From positions 1-20,294 of the forward strand of contig JBKPAG010000046.1 in NCBI GenBank assembly GCA_046726315.1: DNA of 20,294 nucleotides. The letters are read 5' to 3'. Shown here piece after piece: positions 6,118 through 13,674 of the stretch. The stretch is from JACVRX01 sp046726315. Its GTDB lineage: Bacteria; Actinomycetota; Actinomycetes; Jiangellales; Jiangellaceae. Position 1 is the first letter of the stretch; every line of letters starts with the position of its first letter. The notes beneath the pieces are model-generated. The model had not been told where the DNA came from. It made no database searches and saw only the letters and a list, made by a program, of their open reading frames with translations. The position numbers were made by a program, and so were the translations under genes.

Positions 6118-7203
6118 ATGGACAGGACGGACGTGGTGACCAGCCCAATCGACGGCGTGTCCCGTGGTGGTGGCCCGTATCTGGGTCCGGCGATCGAGGT
6201 CGAGAACCTGGTCAAGGTCTACTCGGGGGAGAAGACCGCCGTCGCGGGGATCTCCTTCACCATCGGTCGCGGGGAGATCTTCGGCTTCCTGGGGCCCAAC
6301 GGCTCGGGGAAAACGACCACTGTACGGATCCTGGTCACGCTGCTGGGGAAGACCTCGGGCGTAGCCAGGGTCGCGGGCTTCGACACCGATCGGCAGCCGA
6401 ACCGGGTCCGCGAGGTGATCGGCTACGCCGGGCAATCGACTGGGATCGACGACGACCTGACCGTGCACGAGAACCTGGTCCTCCAAGGACTTCTTCATGG
6501 GCTCGCACCGAACCGCCGCACCCGCGATCGACTCGACGATCTGCTCGGGGTCTTCTCCCTGACCGAGGTCATGAACCAGCGCGCGGGCACGTTGTCGGGG
6601 GGACTCCGTCGCCGGCTGGACCTTGCCCAGGCGCTGGTGCACCGGCCGTCGATCCTGTTCCTCGACGAGCCCACCACGGGACTCGATCCCCAGTCTCGCA
6701 AGACCCTGTGGGAGCAGCTCCGACGGCTGAGCCGGGAGGAGGGGACGACCGTGTTCCTCACCACTCAGTACCTAGAGGAGGCCGATCGGACCTGCGACCG
6801 AGTGGCGATCCTCGACCAAGGGCGGCTCATCAAGGTTGGAACGCCGAGGGCACTCAAAGAGGAGGTCGGGGAGGGCCGGCTCGTGCTCTCCCTGCGAGGG
6901 GAGGGGCGTAGCGGGCGAGCAGCTCGAGTGTTGGCCTCCTCTCCTGACGTCACCCGGGTCGAGCCGGGTGATCCTCTTGTGGTCTACGTGCGCGACGTGG
7001 GTTCGAGCGTCATCCCGGTAACCAAGCGGCTGGAGGAAGAGGGGATCGAGATCGCCGCCGTGGAGCAGGCTCGGGCTTCTCTGGATGACGTGTTCCTCCG
7101 CTACACGGGGGATCGTCCACGGGCCGAAGCGCCGGTGGTGGGGGCGGTCAGCAGCATCTTCGGGGCCGCTCACGGTCGCAGGCGCCGGGGAGGTGTGTCG
7201 TGA
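6118..7203 (+). CDS. DrrA-type ABC exporter ATPase
   Basis: This encodes 361 residues of a cytoplasmic nucleotide-binding subunit for drug or lipid export. Walker A is GPNGSGKTT at 59-67, the signature LSGG starts at 159, and Walker B LFLDEP lies near 180-185. The H-loop position is Gln (TTQYLEEAD), as in the daunorubicin-resistance DrrA group. A C-terminal extension after about 235 (RGEGRSGRAARVLASSPDVT, LDDVFLRYTGDRP) is typical of the same group. About 20 residues before the ABC core are not conserved. ATG 6118 is supported by GGGAG five bases upstream and by the promoter position. Its stop overlaps the permease start by four bases (GTGA). The substrate cannot be told from sequence. Confidence 0.92.
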   Translation: MDRTDVVTSPIDGVSRGGGPYLGPAIEVENLVKVYSGEKTAVAGISFTIGRGEIFGFLGPNGSGKTTTVRILVTLLGKTSGVARVAGFDTDRQPNRVREVIGYAGQSTGIDDDLTVHENLVLQGLLHGLAPNRRTRDRLDDLLGVFSLTEVMNQRAGTLSGGLRRRLDLAQALVHRPSILFLDEPTTGLDPQSRKTLWEQLRRLSREEGTTVFLTTQYLEEADRTCDRVAILDQGRLIKVGTPRALKEEVGEGRLVLSLRGEGRSGRAARVLASSPDVTRVEPGDPLVVYVRDVGSSVIPVTKRLEEEGIEIAAVEQARASLDDVFLRYTGDRPRAEAPVVGAVSSIFGAAHGRRRRGGVS

Positions 7204-7979
7204 CGGGAACCATGAAGGCTGTTGCGGTCATCGGGGCTCGCGATGTTCTCAAGAGCGTCCGGACCCCTATGCTCGTCACCGCCTCGCTGGTCCAGCCGAT
7301 TATCTGGCTGGTGCTGTTCTCCCAGACGTTCCAGGGGTTGGCGGACACGCCGCAGTTCCGGGATCTCGGCTACTCCTCCTACCTGACGTTCTTGGTCCCC
7401 GGGATGGTTGTCCTGTCGGTGCTGTTCACCGCCCTTCAGTCGGGCATGGCCACGGTCACCGACGTCGACACGGGGACGATGGACAAATTCCTGATCAGCC
7501 CCATCCGGCGGTTCAGCATCCTCCTCGGCCGCGTGCTGGCCGACGCCGTCACGATGCTGATCCAGGGAACGATCGTCCTGTTCGTCGCGCTGCTGCTGGG
7601 CGCCAGTGTGGAGACGGGCTGGCTCGGCGCGCTCGAGATGTTGGGCCTGGCCACCCTGTATGGGGTGGTCTGGGCTTCGCTGTCCAACCTGATCGCCCTT
7701 CGCACCAGGAACTCAGAAATGACCATGGTGGCGGGCCTCCTTCTCACCCTTCCCGCCCTATTTCTCTCACCCGCCTTCTTCCCGAAGCCGCTCCAGCCGG
7801 CGTGGCTGCAGGCGGTCGCGGACTGGAACCCTGCGGCCTACGTGATCGAGACAGGACAGCGCCTGATGACCGCGGGGAACGACTGGGGCCTGGGGCTGCA
7901 GACGCTGGCCGTCGTGATCGGGGCCGGAGTCGTCCTGATCACGTCCGCGGTCGTGTCCTTTCGGGCTGTCGCGCGCTGA
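7200..7979 (+). CDS. DrrB-type ABC-2 exporter permease
   Basis: This encodes 259 residues with six predicted membrane segments, near 25-45, 60-82, 108-132, 140-165, 173-193 and 228-250. The cytoplasmic loop TVTDVDTGTMDKFLISPIRR and the segment DWNPAAYVIE are typical of ABC-2 permeases of the DrrB group. The GTG start overlaps the ATPase stop (GTGA), so the two are co-translated and form one exporter. The gene is followed by 265 bases of degenerate sequence and then the convergent acdS gene. Confidence 0.92.
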   Translation: MTGTMKAVAVIGARDVLKSVRTPMLVTASLVQPIIWLVLFSQTFQGLADTPQFRDLGYSSYLTFLVPGMVVLSVLFTALQSGMATVTDVDTGTMDKFLISPIRRFSILLGRVLADAVTMLIQGTIVLFVALLLGASVETGWLGALEMLGLATLYGVVWASLSNLIALRTRNSEMTMVAGLLLTLPALFLSPAFFPKPLQPAWLQAVADWNPAAYVIETGQRLMTAGNDWGLGLQTLAVVIGAGVVLITSAVVSFRAVAR

Positions 7980-8085
7980 ACCTGGAGCAACAACGGAGCG
8001 GCTGTGTTTGCTACGTGGAGCAGTTAGCCGGGTGTGTACTGGCTGGTATGGACTGCGCGCTGTTAGCGCCCCCGCGCCAGACCCA

Positions 8086-8157
8086 GCAACCGCGCCGAAG
8101 TTTCCAGCATTCCTCGATCCTGAGGGCAATCTAGGGAACATGGCTATTGCGGCCTAA
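8086..8157 (+). pseudogene. Possible VOC-protein C-terminal remnant
   Basis: The plus strand reads APKFPAFLDPEGNLGNMAIA and ends at TAA 8155-8157. The FxDPEGNxxxMA pattern is the usual last strand of small VOC/glyoxalase proteins. Nothing upstream looks like the rest of the gene: the 100 bases between the permease stop and this point carry no matching motif. The short match makes this tentative. Confidence 0.35.
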
Positions 8158-8244
8158 TCGTGCGCGCTGGGTTGTGGGTTCGACCGCTGAGACCCCGAGC
8201 TGTTGACCTGCTGGACCGCGTAGGGGCAGTGGCACTCATCCGAC

Positions 8245-9252
8245 TCAGGCGAAGATCCCCGAGTAGGCGTTGAGCGCCGGTTGCCCGCCCAGGTGCGCGT
8301 ACAGCACATTTGACGATGCGGGGATCTCGCCTCTGCGGACGAGGTCGATCAGGCCCGCCATCGACTTGCCCTCGTACACCGGGTCGATGATCATCCCCTC
8401 GAGCCGGCCCGTAAGTAGGATCGCGTCGATCGTCGACTGGACCGGGATCCCGTAGAGGTCGCCCTCCCAACCCTCGAGCACGGTGATCTCGTCGTCGCGG
8501 AGGTCGCGGCCCAGACCGATCAGGTCTGCCGTGTGCCGGGCGATTCGCTCGACCTGCTCTCGGGTCTTGTCAAGCGTCGCCGACGCGTCGATCCCAAGTA
8601 CACGCCGCGGTCGGTCTTGTCCAGCGAAACCGGCGATCATCCCGGCGTGCGTCGACCCTGTCACGGTGCAAACCACAATGGTGTCGAAGAAGACGCCGAG
8701 CTCGGCCTCCTGCTGCTCGACCTCGCGGGCCCAGTTCGCGAAGCCGAGCCCGCCGAGGCTGTGCTCCGAGGCGCCGGCGGGGATGCCGTACGGCCGACCT
8801 CCGGCCGCGCGCACCTCCTCGAGCGCGCGTTCCCAGGAGTCCTTGATCTCGATGCCGAAGCCGGTCGGGTCGAGGCTCACTACGGCCCCCATCATCCGCG
8901 AGAGCAAGATGTTGCCGACCTTGTCGTAGACGGCGTCGGGCCAGTCGACCCACTTCTCCTGCACCAGCCGCGCCTTCAGCCCGAGCTTCGCTGCGACCGC
9001 GGCAACCTGCCGGGTGTGGTTGGACTGGTAACCGCCGATCGAGACGAGCGTGTCCGCGCCGCTGGCGAGCACGTCGGGCACGATGTACTCGAGCTTGCGG
9101 ATCTTGTTACCGCCGTACGCCAGTCCGGAGTTGCAGTCCTCACGTTTGGCCCATATCTCGGCCCCGCCGAGGTACTTGGTCAGGCGGTCGAGGCGGTGGA
9201 CAGGGCTGGGGCCGAACAGAAGCGGGTAGCGGTCGAAGTCGTCAAGAGACAT
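8245..9252 (-). CDS. acdS: 1-Aminocyclopropane-1-carboxylate deaminase
   Basis: This encodes 335 residues, the normal AcdS length. The PLP-dependent enzyme converts ACC, the plant ethylene precursor, to 2-oxobutyrate and ammonia in the cytoplasm. The PLP lysine is Lys50 in LAYGGNKIRKLEY (Lys51 in Pseudomonas). SIGGYQSNHTRQ follows and carries the catalytic Ser. Glu in DPVYEGKSMAG and Leu in LYAHLGGQPALNAY match the Glu295/Leu322 pair used to separate true ACC deaminase from D-cysteine desulfhydrase, which has Ser/Thr there (recalled). The ribosome site GGAGAGGA precedes ATG 9252. The gene lies 50 bases downstream of a GntR regulator on the same strand, the arrangement reported for actinobacterial acdS. 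It suggests a plant-associated lifestyle. Confidence 0.93.
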   Translation of the reverse strand: MSLDDFDRYPLLFGPSPVHRLDRLTKYLGGAEIWAKREDCNSGLAYGGNKIRKLEYIVPDVLASGADTLVSIGGYQSNHTRQVAAVAAKLGLKARLVQEKWVDWPDAVYDKVGNILLSRMMGAVVSLDPTGFGIEIKDSWERALEEVRAAGGRPYGIPAGASEHSLGGLGFANWAREVEQQEAELGVFFDTIVVCTVTGSTHAGMIAGFAGQDRPRRVLGIDASATLDKTREQVERIARHTADLIGLGRDLRDDEITVLEGWEGDLYGIPVQSTIDAILLTGRLEGMIIDPVYEGKSMAGLIDLVRRGEIPASSNVLYAHLGGQPALNAYSGIFA

Positions 9253-9302
9253 GTTCTGTCCTCTCCTCGGAGTTGTGGGCGGTCACCGGCGGGTTTCGCG
9301 TG

Positions 9303-9950
9303 TCAGTCGACCGGCGGCGTGAGGGTGAGCCAGTTCAAGCGGGTCTGGTTGGCAGCGGCCTCGACCTCGCCCTCACGGGCGAGGTCGATTATCGAGCGAT
9401 GCTGCGCGACCGACGAGCGGCCGGAGAGCGACGAGAACCGGACCCGCTCCATCCGGCGCAGAAGCGGTGTCACGTCGTCGAGGACGGCGGCGACCCTGCG
9501 GTTGGCGTAGACGTCGACGAAGACTCGGTGGAAGGCGTCGTCCGCGGCGATCGCCTCCTCGCCGTCGCCGCGGGAGAGGGCCCGCTCGAAGTCCTGGTTG
9601 GCCGTGGTCATTGCAGCAAGGTCCTCCTCCTTCAGCAGGGGGATCGCCTCACGGGCGGCCAGCTCGTGCATGCTCGCGGCCACAGCCTGCGCCTCTACCG
9701 CTGCGCGTGCGTCCAGGGGACTGACGATCGTAGAGCTGCCCGGCCTGATCTGGACGAGTCCGATCTGGTCCAGCCTCGCGAGCGCCTCGCGCACCGGTGT
9801 GCGACTGACGCCGAGCCAGGCGCACAGCTCCGCGTCGACCAACCTTTCGCCCGGCTCGAGTGTCCCGTCGATGATCGCCGCCCGCAGCGACTCGAACGCC
9901 CGTTCGCGCAGCAGGGTGCGGGGGAGAGGAGACACGAGTGGTACTGGCAT
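9303..9950 (-). CDS. GntR/FCD-family regulator of acdS
   Basis: This encodes 215 residues. The winged HTH occupies about 10-75 (RTLLRERAFESLRAAIIDGT, LEPGERLVDAELCAWLGVSR, TPVREALARL). The FCD effector domain follows at about 85-205. Metal-site residues Asp137/138 and His141 (DDAFHR) and His184 (AQHRSII) are visible. The final FCD histidine is not evident (the region reads NQTRLNWL), so the metal site may be incomplete. ATG 9950 is chosen because the family starts about ten residues before the first helix, but there is no Shine-Dalgarno sequence; the start codon lies inside a perfect palindrome. It likely responds to ACC or a related amino acid and controls itself and acdS (inference). Confidence 0.88.
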   Translation of the reverse strand: MPVPLVSPLPRTLLRERAFESLRAAIIDGTLEPGERLVDAELCAWLGVSRTPVREALARLDQIGLVQIRPGSSTIVSPLDARAAVEAQAVAASMHELAAREAIPLLKEEDLAAMTTANQDFERALSRGDGEEAIAADDAFHRVFVDVYANRRVAAVLDDVTPLLRRMERVRFSSLSGRSSVAQHRSIIDLAREGEVEAAANQTRLNWLTLTPPVD

Positions 9951-9964
9951 GCAATATATTGCAT
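9949..9964. promoter_or_regulatory. Perfect 16-bp palindrome, probable GntR operator
   Basis: ATGCAATATATTGCAT is its own reverse complement and overlaps the start codon of the GntR gene. A/T-rich palindromes of this size are usual FCD-regulator operators. Bound protein would block initiation of the regulator/acdS transcript. I could not pick a convincing promoter pair around it. Confidence 0.7.
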
Positions 9965-10128
9965 GTAGAATGTTGCAGCACGCGCAAGGGCCTGTTGGCG
10001 GTGGAGCTGTGACATCGCCCAACGCTCGACGAGCTCGACCGCCGGGTCGCGGCCGCTCTGCAGGTCGATGAGCCGGCAGCTCCAGGTGGATCTGATTACG
10101 CAACAGCTGCTGCCGGTCAGGCGACGGG

Positions 10129-10968
10129 TTAGGGGCCCCCCAAATGCCCGGGCGGCAACCCGTCCTCGAGACCAGGCGGGCCGCCGCCGTCCAATCCTGG
10201 CGGACCGCCGCCGAGCAACCCGGGGGCGTCCAAGCCAAGGCCTGGCCACGCCGTGTACCCGGGAGTGTCGGGCACTATAGACGGTTCCGTCGGGTCCGTC
10301 GTCGGGTCATCGGACGCATCGCCTAGATCGCCTTCTGTGCCGGAGTCGCCGTCGGCGTCCGTCGCGGCGAGCGGGTCTGTCGAGGCGACCGGTCCCAACT
10401 GATCCGGTGGCACGGATGTCAATGGTTTCTCGCCAGGAGTGATTTCCGGCGTGGGGGTTGCGGGGTCGGCCGGATTGGCAGGGAGGTTGTCCGGTTCGTT
10501 GATCCAGACGTCGCCCACGAACTGGCCAGGCGGCTCCTCCTGCGGGGGGTCCTGCTCGGGCACGTCGTGGTTGATCTCGACGGGCGTCACCAACTCCACG
10601 AAGGTCTCGAGCCCCTCTTGCAGGGGCGCAGGGAGTGCGCCAGCGACAGTCGCGACTGTCAACCCGAAAAAGCCCACGAGCGCGCCCATTGCGACCTTGG
10701 CCCGCGCGCTCAGCTGGGGCGGCTTCCGGTGTGCGCCAGCGACGGTTGGGACCAGCTCCGGCAGAGCGTCACCGAAGTCGCCGGTGGCCATCCGTTCGGC
10801 CAGCTCCGCGCTGGGGAGCACCGGCCGGAGAGCCGCCGAGCGGAGTACGCCGACCGCTCCCGCGACTGCCGCGAGTTCCTCCGGTACCGGTTCGTTGCGG
10901 AACAGTGCCTCGATCGAGGCGTCGTCGAGCACCGTAGACTTACGCACCTCGTCGCGCCACTCCCTCAT
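10129..10968 (-). CDS. Single-pass membrane protein, probable anti-sigma factor
   Basis: This encodes 279 residues. A cytoplasmic N-terminal part (1-88) contains an acidic/hydrophobic helix region (LDDASIEALFRNEPVPEELA) of the kind seen beside actinobacterial ECF sigma factors. One membrane helix lies at about 91-113 (KVAMGALVGFFGLTVATVAG). The outer part is Pro/Asp-rich and strongly acidic at about 200-235 (TDADGDSGTEGDLGDASDD). It ends in two near-identical Gly/Pro blocks (GGGPPGLD, GGGPPGLE) encoded by a tandem repeat of about 24 bases near 10170-10220. No zinc-binding HxxxCxxC motif is present, so it is not a ZAS-type anti-sigma factor. Its ATG overlaps the sigma stop by four bases (ATGA), which argues for stoichiometric production and a regulatory partnership (inference). 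Confidence 0.75.
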   Translation of the reverse strand: MREWRDEVRKSTVLDDASIEALFRNEPVPEELAAVAGAVGVLRSAALRPVLPSAELAERMATGDFGDALPELVPTVAGAHRKPPQLSARAKVAMGALVGFFGLTVATVAGALPAPLQEGLETFVELVTPVEINHDVPEQDPPQEEPPGQFVGDVWINEPDNLPANPADPATPTPEITPGEKPLTSVPPDQLGPVASTDPLAATDADGDSGTEGDLGDASDDPTTDPTEPSIVPDTPGYTAWPGLGLDAPGLLGGGPPGLDGGGPPGLEDGLPPGHLGGP

Positions 10969-11507
10969 AGCAGCACGCCCTCCCGCTCGATGCTCTTGCG
11001 AAGCGAGGAGAGCGCACGTCGCTGAGTCGCCTTCACACCGCCGACCGTCTTGCCGAGAATCGTCGCGACCTGCTCGACGGTGAGATCGCCCACAACGCGC
11101 AAGAGCAACACTTCTCGCTGATCGGGCGATAGCCCAGCGCAGAGCTCGGCTACCCGCTGGTGACCCAGCACGTCCAAAGCATCGGCTTCTGCATCCCCGC
11201 CCATCTGGTCGAGAATCGACAGGTCTGCCGTCGGCGTCCAGTTCCGGCGTACCGTCCGCCGGCGCTCGTCGACCAGCCGGTGGTGAGCGATAGTGAACAC
11301 CCAGGAACGGAACTTCTCCTCCGAACCGACAAACGACTTCAGCCCGGCGAACACACCGAGGAAGACCTCACTCGTGAGGTCGTCAGGCTCGGCAGCACCT
11401 TGGCCACGGAGGTAGCCTGCGACCGCCGAGGACAGGTCCGTCCACAGCCGCTCAAACGCCCACGGCGCGCCGCTGCGTGCCGCGTCCAGAACTGCGTCGA
11501 ACGCCAA
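10965..11507 (-). CDS. ECF RNA polymerase sigma factor
   Basis: This encodes 180 residues, a compact ECF sigma factor. Region 2 lies at about 15-85 (DDLTSEVFLGVFAGLKSF, FRSWVFTIAHHRLVDERRR) and region 4 at about 118-172 (LSPDQREVLLLRVVGDLTVE, GGVKATQRRALSSLRKSI). The TTG at 11507 gives the family's usual N-terminus. A strong AGGAGG lies 17 bases upstream, too far for it, yet only 5 bases from an in-frame CTG at 11519, so a rare CTG start (four more residues) is possible. The gene is translationally coupled to the downstream membrane protein. It differs in type from the SnoaL-tailed sigma factor at 3951-5009. Confidence 0.87.
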   Translation of the reverse strand: MAFDAVLDAARSGAPWAFERLWTDLSSAVAGYLRGQGAAEPDDLTSEVFLGVFAGLKSFVGSEEKFRSWVFTIAHHRLVDERRRTVRRNWTPTADLSILDQMGGDAEADALDVLGHQRVAELCAGLSPDQREVLLLRVVGDLTVEQVATILGKTVGGVKATQRRALSSLRKSIEREGVLL

Positions 11508-11591
11508 GCCGATGGGCAGGGGAACCTCCTCGGCTCAACAGGGAATCGTCGCGGGGCACGCGCAGGATACAGCTGAATCCGCCTGAGCTGG

Positions 11592-11615
11592 AGCCGGAAT
11601 CCTAAATCCGGCTCA
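11592..11615 (-). terminator. Hairpin downstream of the kinase-aldolase-dehydrogenase operon
   Basis: Perfect 8-bp arms GAGCCGGA (11592-11599) and TCCGGCTC (11608-11615) flank an 8-base loop. The hairpin lies about 46 bases beyond the dehydrogenase stop and before the sigma factor gene on the same strand, where a terminator is expected. No T-tract follows, which is usual in high-GC actinobacteria. Confidence 0.45.
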
Positions 11616-11660
11616 TTGAGCGTCCGGCGGCCCGGCGCTCGAAGACCCTGGTGGGCTGTC

Positions 11661-12818
11661 TTACGGCAACCGGACCGCCTCCGAGCGCTCCCAGGAATCG
11701 AGGGCTGCCGCGAAGACCCGATGACTGTCCACGGCCTCCTGTGGCGTCACACAGCCGAACGCCTCGCCGAGCTGACCGGCCCGCTCGGCCAGGTAGGACG
11801 CCCACATCTGCTGGATCGCATCGGAGAACCCGAACTCGAAGATGCCACCGGTGATAGTCGCGAAGCAGGATTGGCTGCCCATCTCCACCTCCTGCCAGAC
11901 CTGCTCGCCGTCAGCGACGGACATCACGTGCAGCGTCTTGGGGTACCGCGTGCAGAACTCCACCCCCCCGTTCATCCCGAGCACCTTTAGTGACCAGGAG
12001 TTCTTCTGGCCCGGGTCGATCCGCTTCATGGTGAGGTGCAGTGGGAAGACCTCGGCCTCCTGACCGCCGATCCGGTTTGTTGCGGTGCACAGCAGGGTGG
12101 CGTTCTCGATGGTGTCGCACGGGACGAGGTCGCCGTCCGGGCCCGGGCGGCTCGGCACCAGGTCCTGCAGCACGGCGAACACCCGGTCGGGCACCCAGCC
12201 GAGCCGTAGGGGCACGTGCAACACGTGCATTCCGAGGTCGTTGAGGACGCCGTTCGCTCCGCAGTACCTGGCCTGGCGCTTCCAGTTGATCGGCTTGTGC
12301 ACGTCGAGGTCGCTGGAGTGGCTGAAGCCGCTGTGTACCTCGATGATGCGGCCCAGCGACCCAGAGGTGACTCGTGAGATCGCGGCCTGCGCCGCGGGGA
12401 AGAACGGTAGCTCGCTGGAGCAGCGGACGAAGGACTCCGGGTGGCGCTCCACCGCTTGGTAGATCCTCCTCGCGGCCGCGAGGTCGATGCCGAACGGTTT
12501 CTCCGCGAGGAGCGACACGCCGGCCTCGATCGCATCGACGTACATCCGCTCGTGCAGGTCGTGGCGTACGGCGATGTAGACCACCTCGGGCCCATCGGGG
12601 CCGAGCAGGGCCCGGTAATCGGTGCTGCGCACTTGGACCGAGGGGAAGTAGTCGAACCAGTCCAGGGCGGCCGGCTCGATGTCGCACACGTGGGTGAGTT
12701 CGGGCCGCACGGGATGATCGATCAGAACGGCCCACCGTGCGAACGCGACTGCGGCTTCCTTACCCATCAGCCCGCCGCCAATGATGCCGACCCGGACCGG
12801 CTGCTGGTCGCCCGTCAC
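11661..12818 (-). CDS. Gfo/Idh/MocA-family sugar dehydrogenase
   Basis: This encodes 385 residues, an NAD(P)-dependent oxidoreductase acting on sugars or cyclitols. The N-terminal Rossmann fold has GIIGGGLMG at 11-19, and Asp46 (VCDIEP) may contact the cofactor ribose. The catalytic-lysine motif is AEKPFG, with Lys107. The C-terminal domain carries Asp194 and His198 in NDLGMHVLHVP. Distinctive segments such as HKPINWKRQARYCG, MKRIDPGQKNSWSLKVLG and TGGIFEFGFSDAIQQMWASY show a specific subfamily I recall from sugar clusters but cannot name. Its start overlaps the aldolase stop by four bases, and it is the last gene of the operon. It may oxidise or reduce the pathway sugar or its aldolase product (inference). 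Confidence 0.85.
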   Translation of the reverse strand: MTGDQQPVRVGIIGGGLMGKEAAVAFARWAVLIDHPVRPELTHVCDIEPAALDWFDYFPSVQVRSTDYRALLGPDGPEVVYIAVRHDLHERMYVDAIEAGVSLLAEKPFGIDLAAARRIYQAVERHPESFVRCSSELPFFPAAQAAISRVTSGSLGRIIEVHSGFSHSSDLDVHKPINWKRQARYCGANGVLNDLGMHVLHVPLRLGWVPDRVFAVLQDLVPSRPGPDGDLVPCDTIENATLLCTATNRIGGQEAEVFPLHLTMKRIDPGQKNSWSLKVLGMNGGVEFCTRYPKTLHVMSVADGEQVWQEVEMGSQSCFATITGGIFEFGFSDAIQQMWASYLAERAGQLGEAFGCVTPQEAVDSHRVFAAALDSWERSEAVRLP

Positions 12819-13672
12819 GACGGAGAGCCTCCGGTCCGGCGAAGCCGCGTGCTGGCCTGCTCGGTGCTGAGCCCGCCATGCAGGATGCCCATCAGGGCGG
12901 CGACGAGTGCGGCCGGCCGGGGATGCTGGATGACGTTGCGTCCGTACACGATGCCGCGCGCACCCTGCTCCAGGACGGCCTCAGTGCGGCGCAACAACTC
13001 GTCGTCTTCGACCCGTCCGCCGCCTCGCACGAGCACCGGCACGTCGCCCGCAGCCTCGACGACCTGGTGGTAGTCCTCGAGATCCGATGTCGGGTCGGCC
13101 TTGATGAGGTCGGCGCCGAGCTCGCGGGCCTGACGTACCAGGGAGACGACCTTCGACGTGGTCCCGTCGACCTGGTACCCGCCTGTCATGGCGTTGTCCT
13201 GCATGACGAGCGGCTCGACCATCAGGGGCATGCCGTATGCGGTGGCGGCCTGGCGCAGCCTCATGATTGCCCGAATGCACGCTTCCCGAATCTCGGGCCG
13301 GCCCGGCAGCTGCAGCAGGTTGGCACAGACGGCGACAGCATCGAGGCGAACCGCTTGCTCAACCGCGTCTGGGAATGCGATCGAGAACAGCTGGCTGTCC
13401 AGTGGGTTCCCGTAGACGTTGGCGACGTCCGTGCGCATGACCAGCGCTGGTTTGGCCTTACCCGGCAGCGCTTGGAGCAGCGGCGCCTGGCCGGGGCTGA
13501 GCTGAATAGCGTCCGGGCCCGCTTCGACAAGCGTCTCGATGACCGTTGACATGTTCTCGATGCCGGTGAGGAACGAGTGCTCCCCGAAGAAACCGTGGTC
13601 GACGGCGACGTCGAGGGCTCGTCCGGACTCCGCGTTGAACAGTCGGTTGAGCCGGAAGGGGTACGCGGGCAT
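12815..13672 (-). CDS. Class I aldolase, DhnA/LsrF (DeoC/LacD) type
   Basis: This encodes 285 residues, a TIM-barrel Schiff-base aldolase. The motif VAVDHGFF (about 22-29) holds the conserved Asp-His. Further hallmarks are VEPL at 152-155, the probable Schiff-base Lys191 in GADLIKADPT, and the phosphate-binding loop VLVRGGGRV (about 213-221) with GIVYGRNV. This is the archaeal-type fructose-bisphosphate aldolase/LsrF group, whose substrates range from FBP to phosphorylated AI-2 products and sulfofructose phosphate relatives. GAGAGG lies five bases before ATG 13672. It follows the PfkB kinase stop by two bases and overlaps the dehydrogenase by four, so its substrate is probably the sugar phosphate made by that kinase (inference). 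Confidence 0.82.
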   Translation of the reverse strand: MPAYPFRLNRLFNAESGRALDVAVDHGFFGEHSFLTGIENMSTVIETLVEAGPDAIQLSPGQAPLLQALPGKAKPALVMRTDVANVYGNPLDSQLFSIAFPDAVEQAVRLDAVAVCANLLQLPGRPEIREACIRAIMRLRQAATAYGMPLMVEPLVMQDNAMTGGYQVDGTTSKVVSLVRQARELGADLIKADPTSDLEDYHQVVEAAGDVPVLVRGGGRVEDDELLRRTEAVLEQGARGIVYGRNVIQHPRPAALVAALMGILHGGLSTEQASTRLRRTGGSPS

Positions 13673-13674
13673 GG

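Noticed and set aside
8057..8069. Hairpin GCGCT-GTT-AGCGC between the exporter permease and acdS
   Set aside because: A five-pair stem in high-GC DNA is expected by chance and has no T-tract; not enough to call a terminator.
8533..9510. Plus-strand open frame opposite acdS and the GntR gene
   Set aside because: It covers two intact recognised genes on the other strand; it is a high-GC codon-position artefact.
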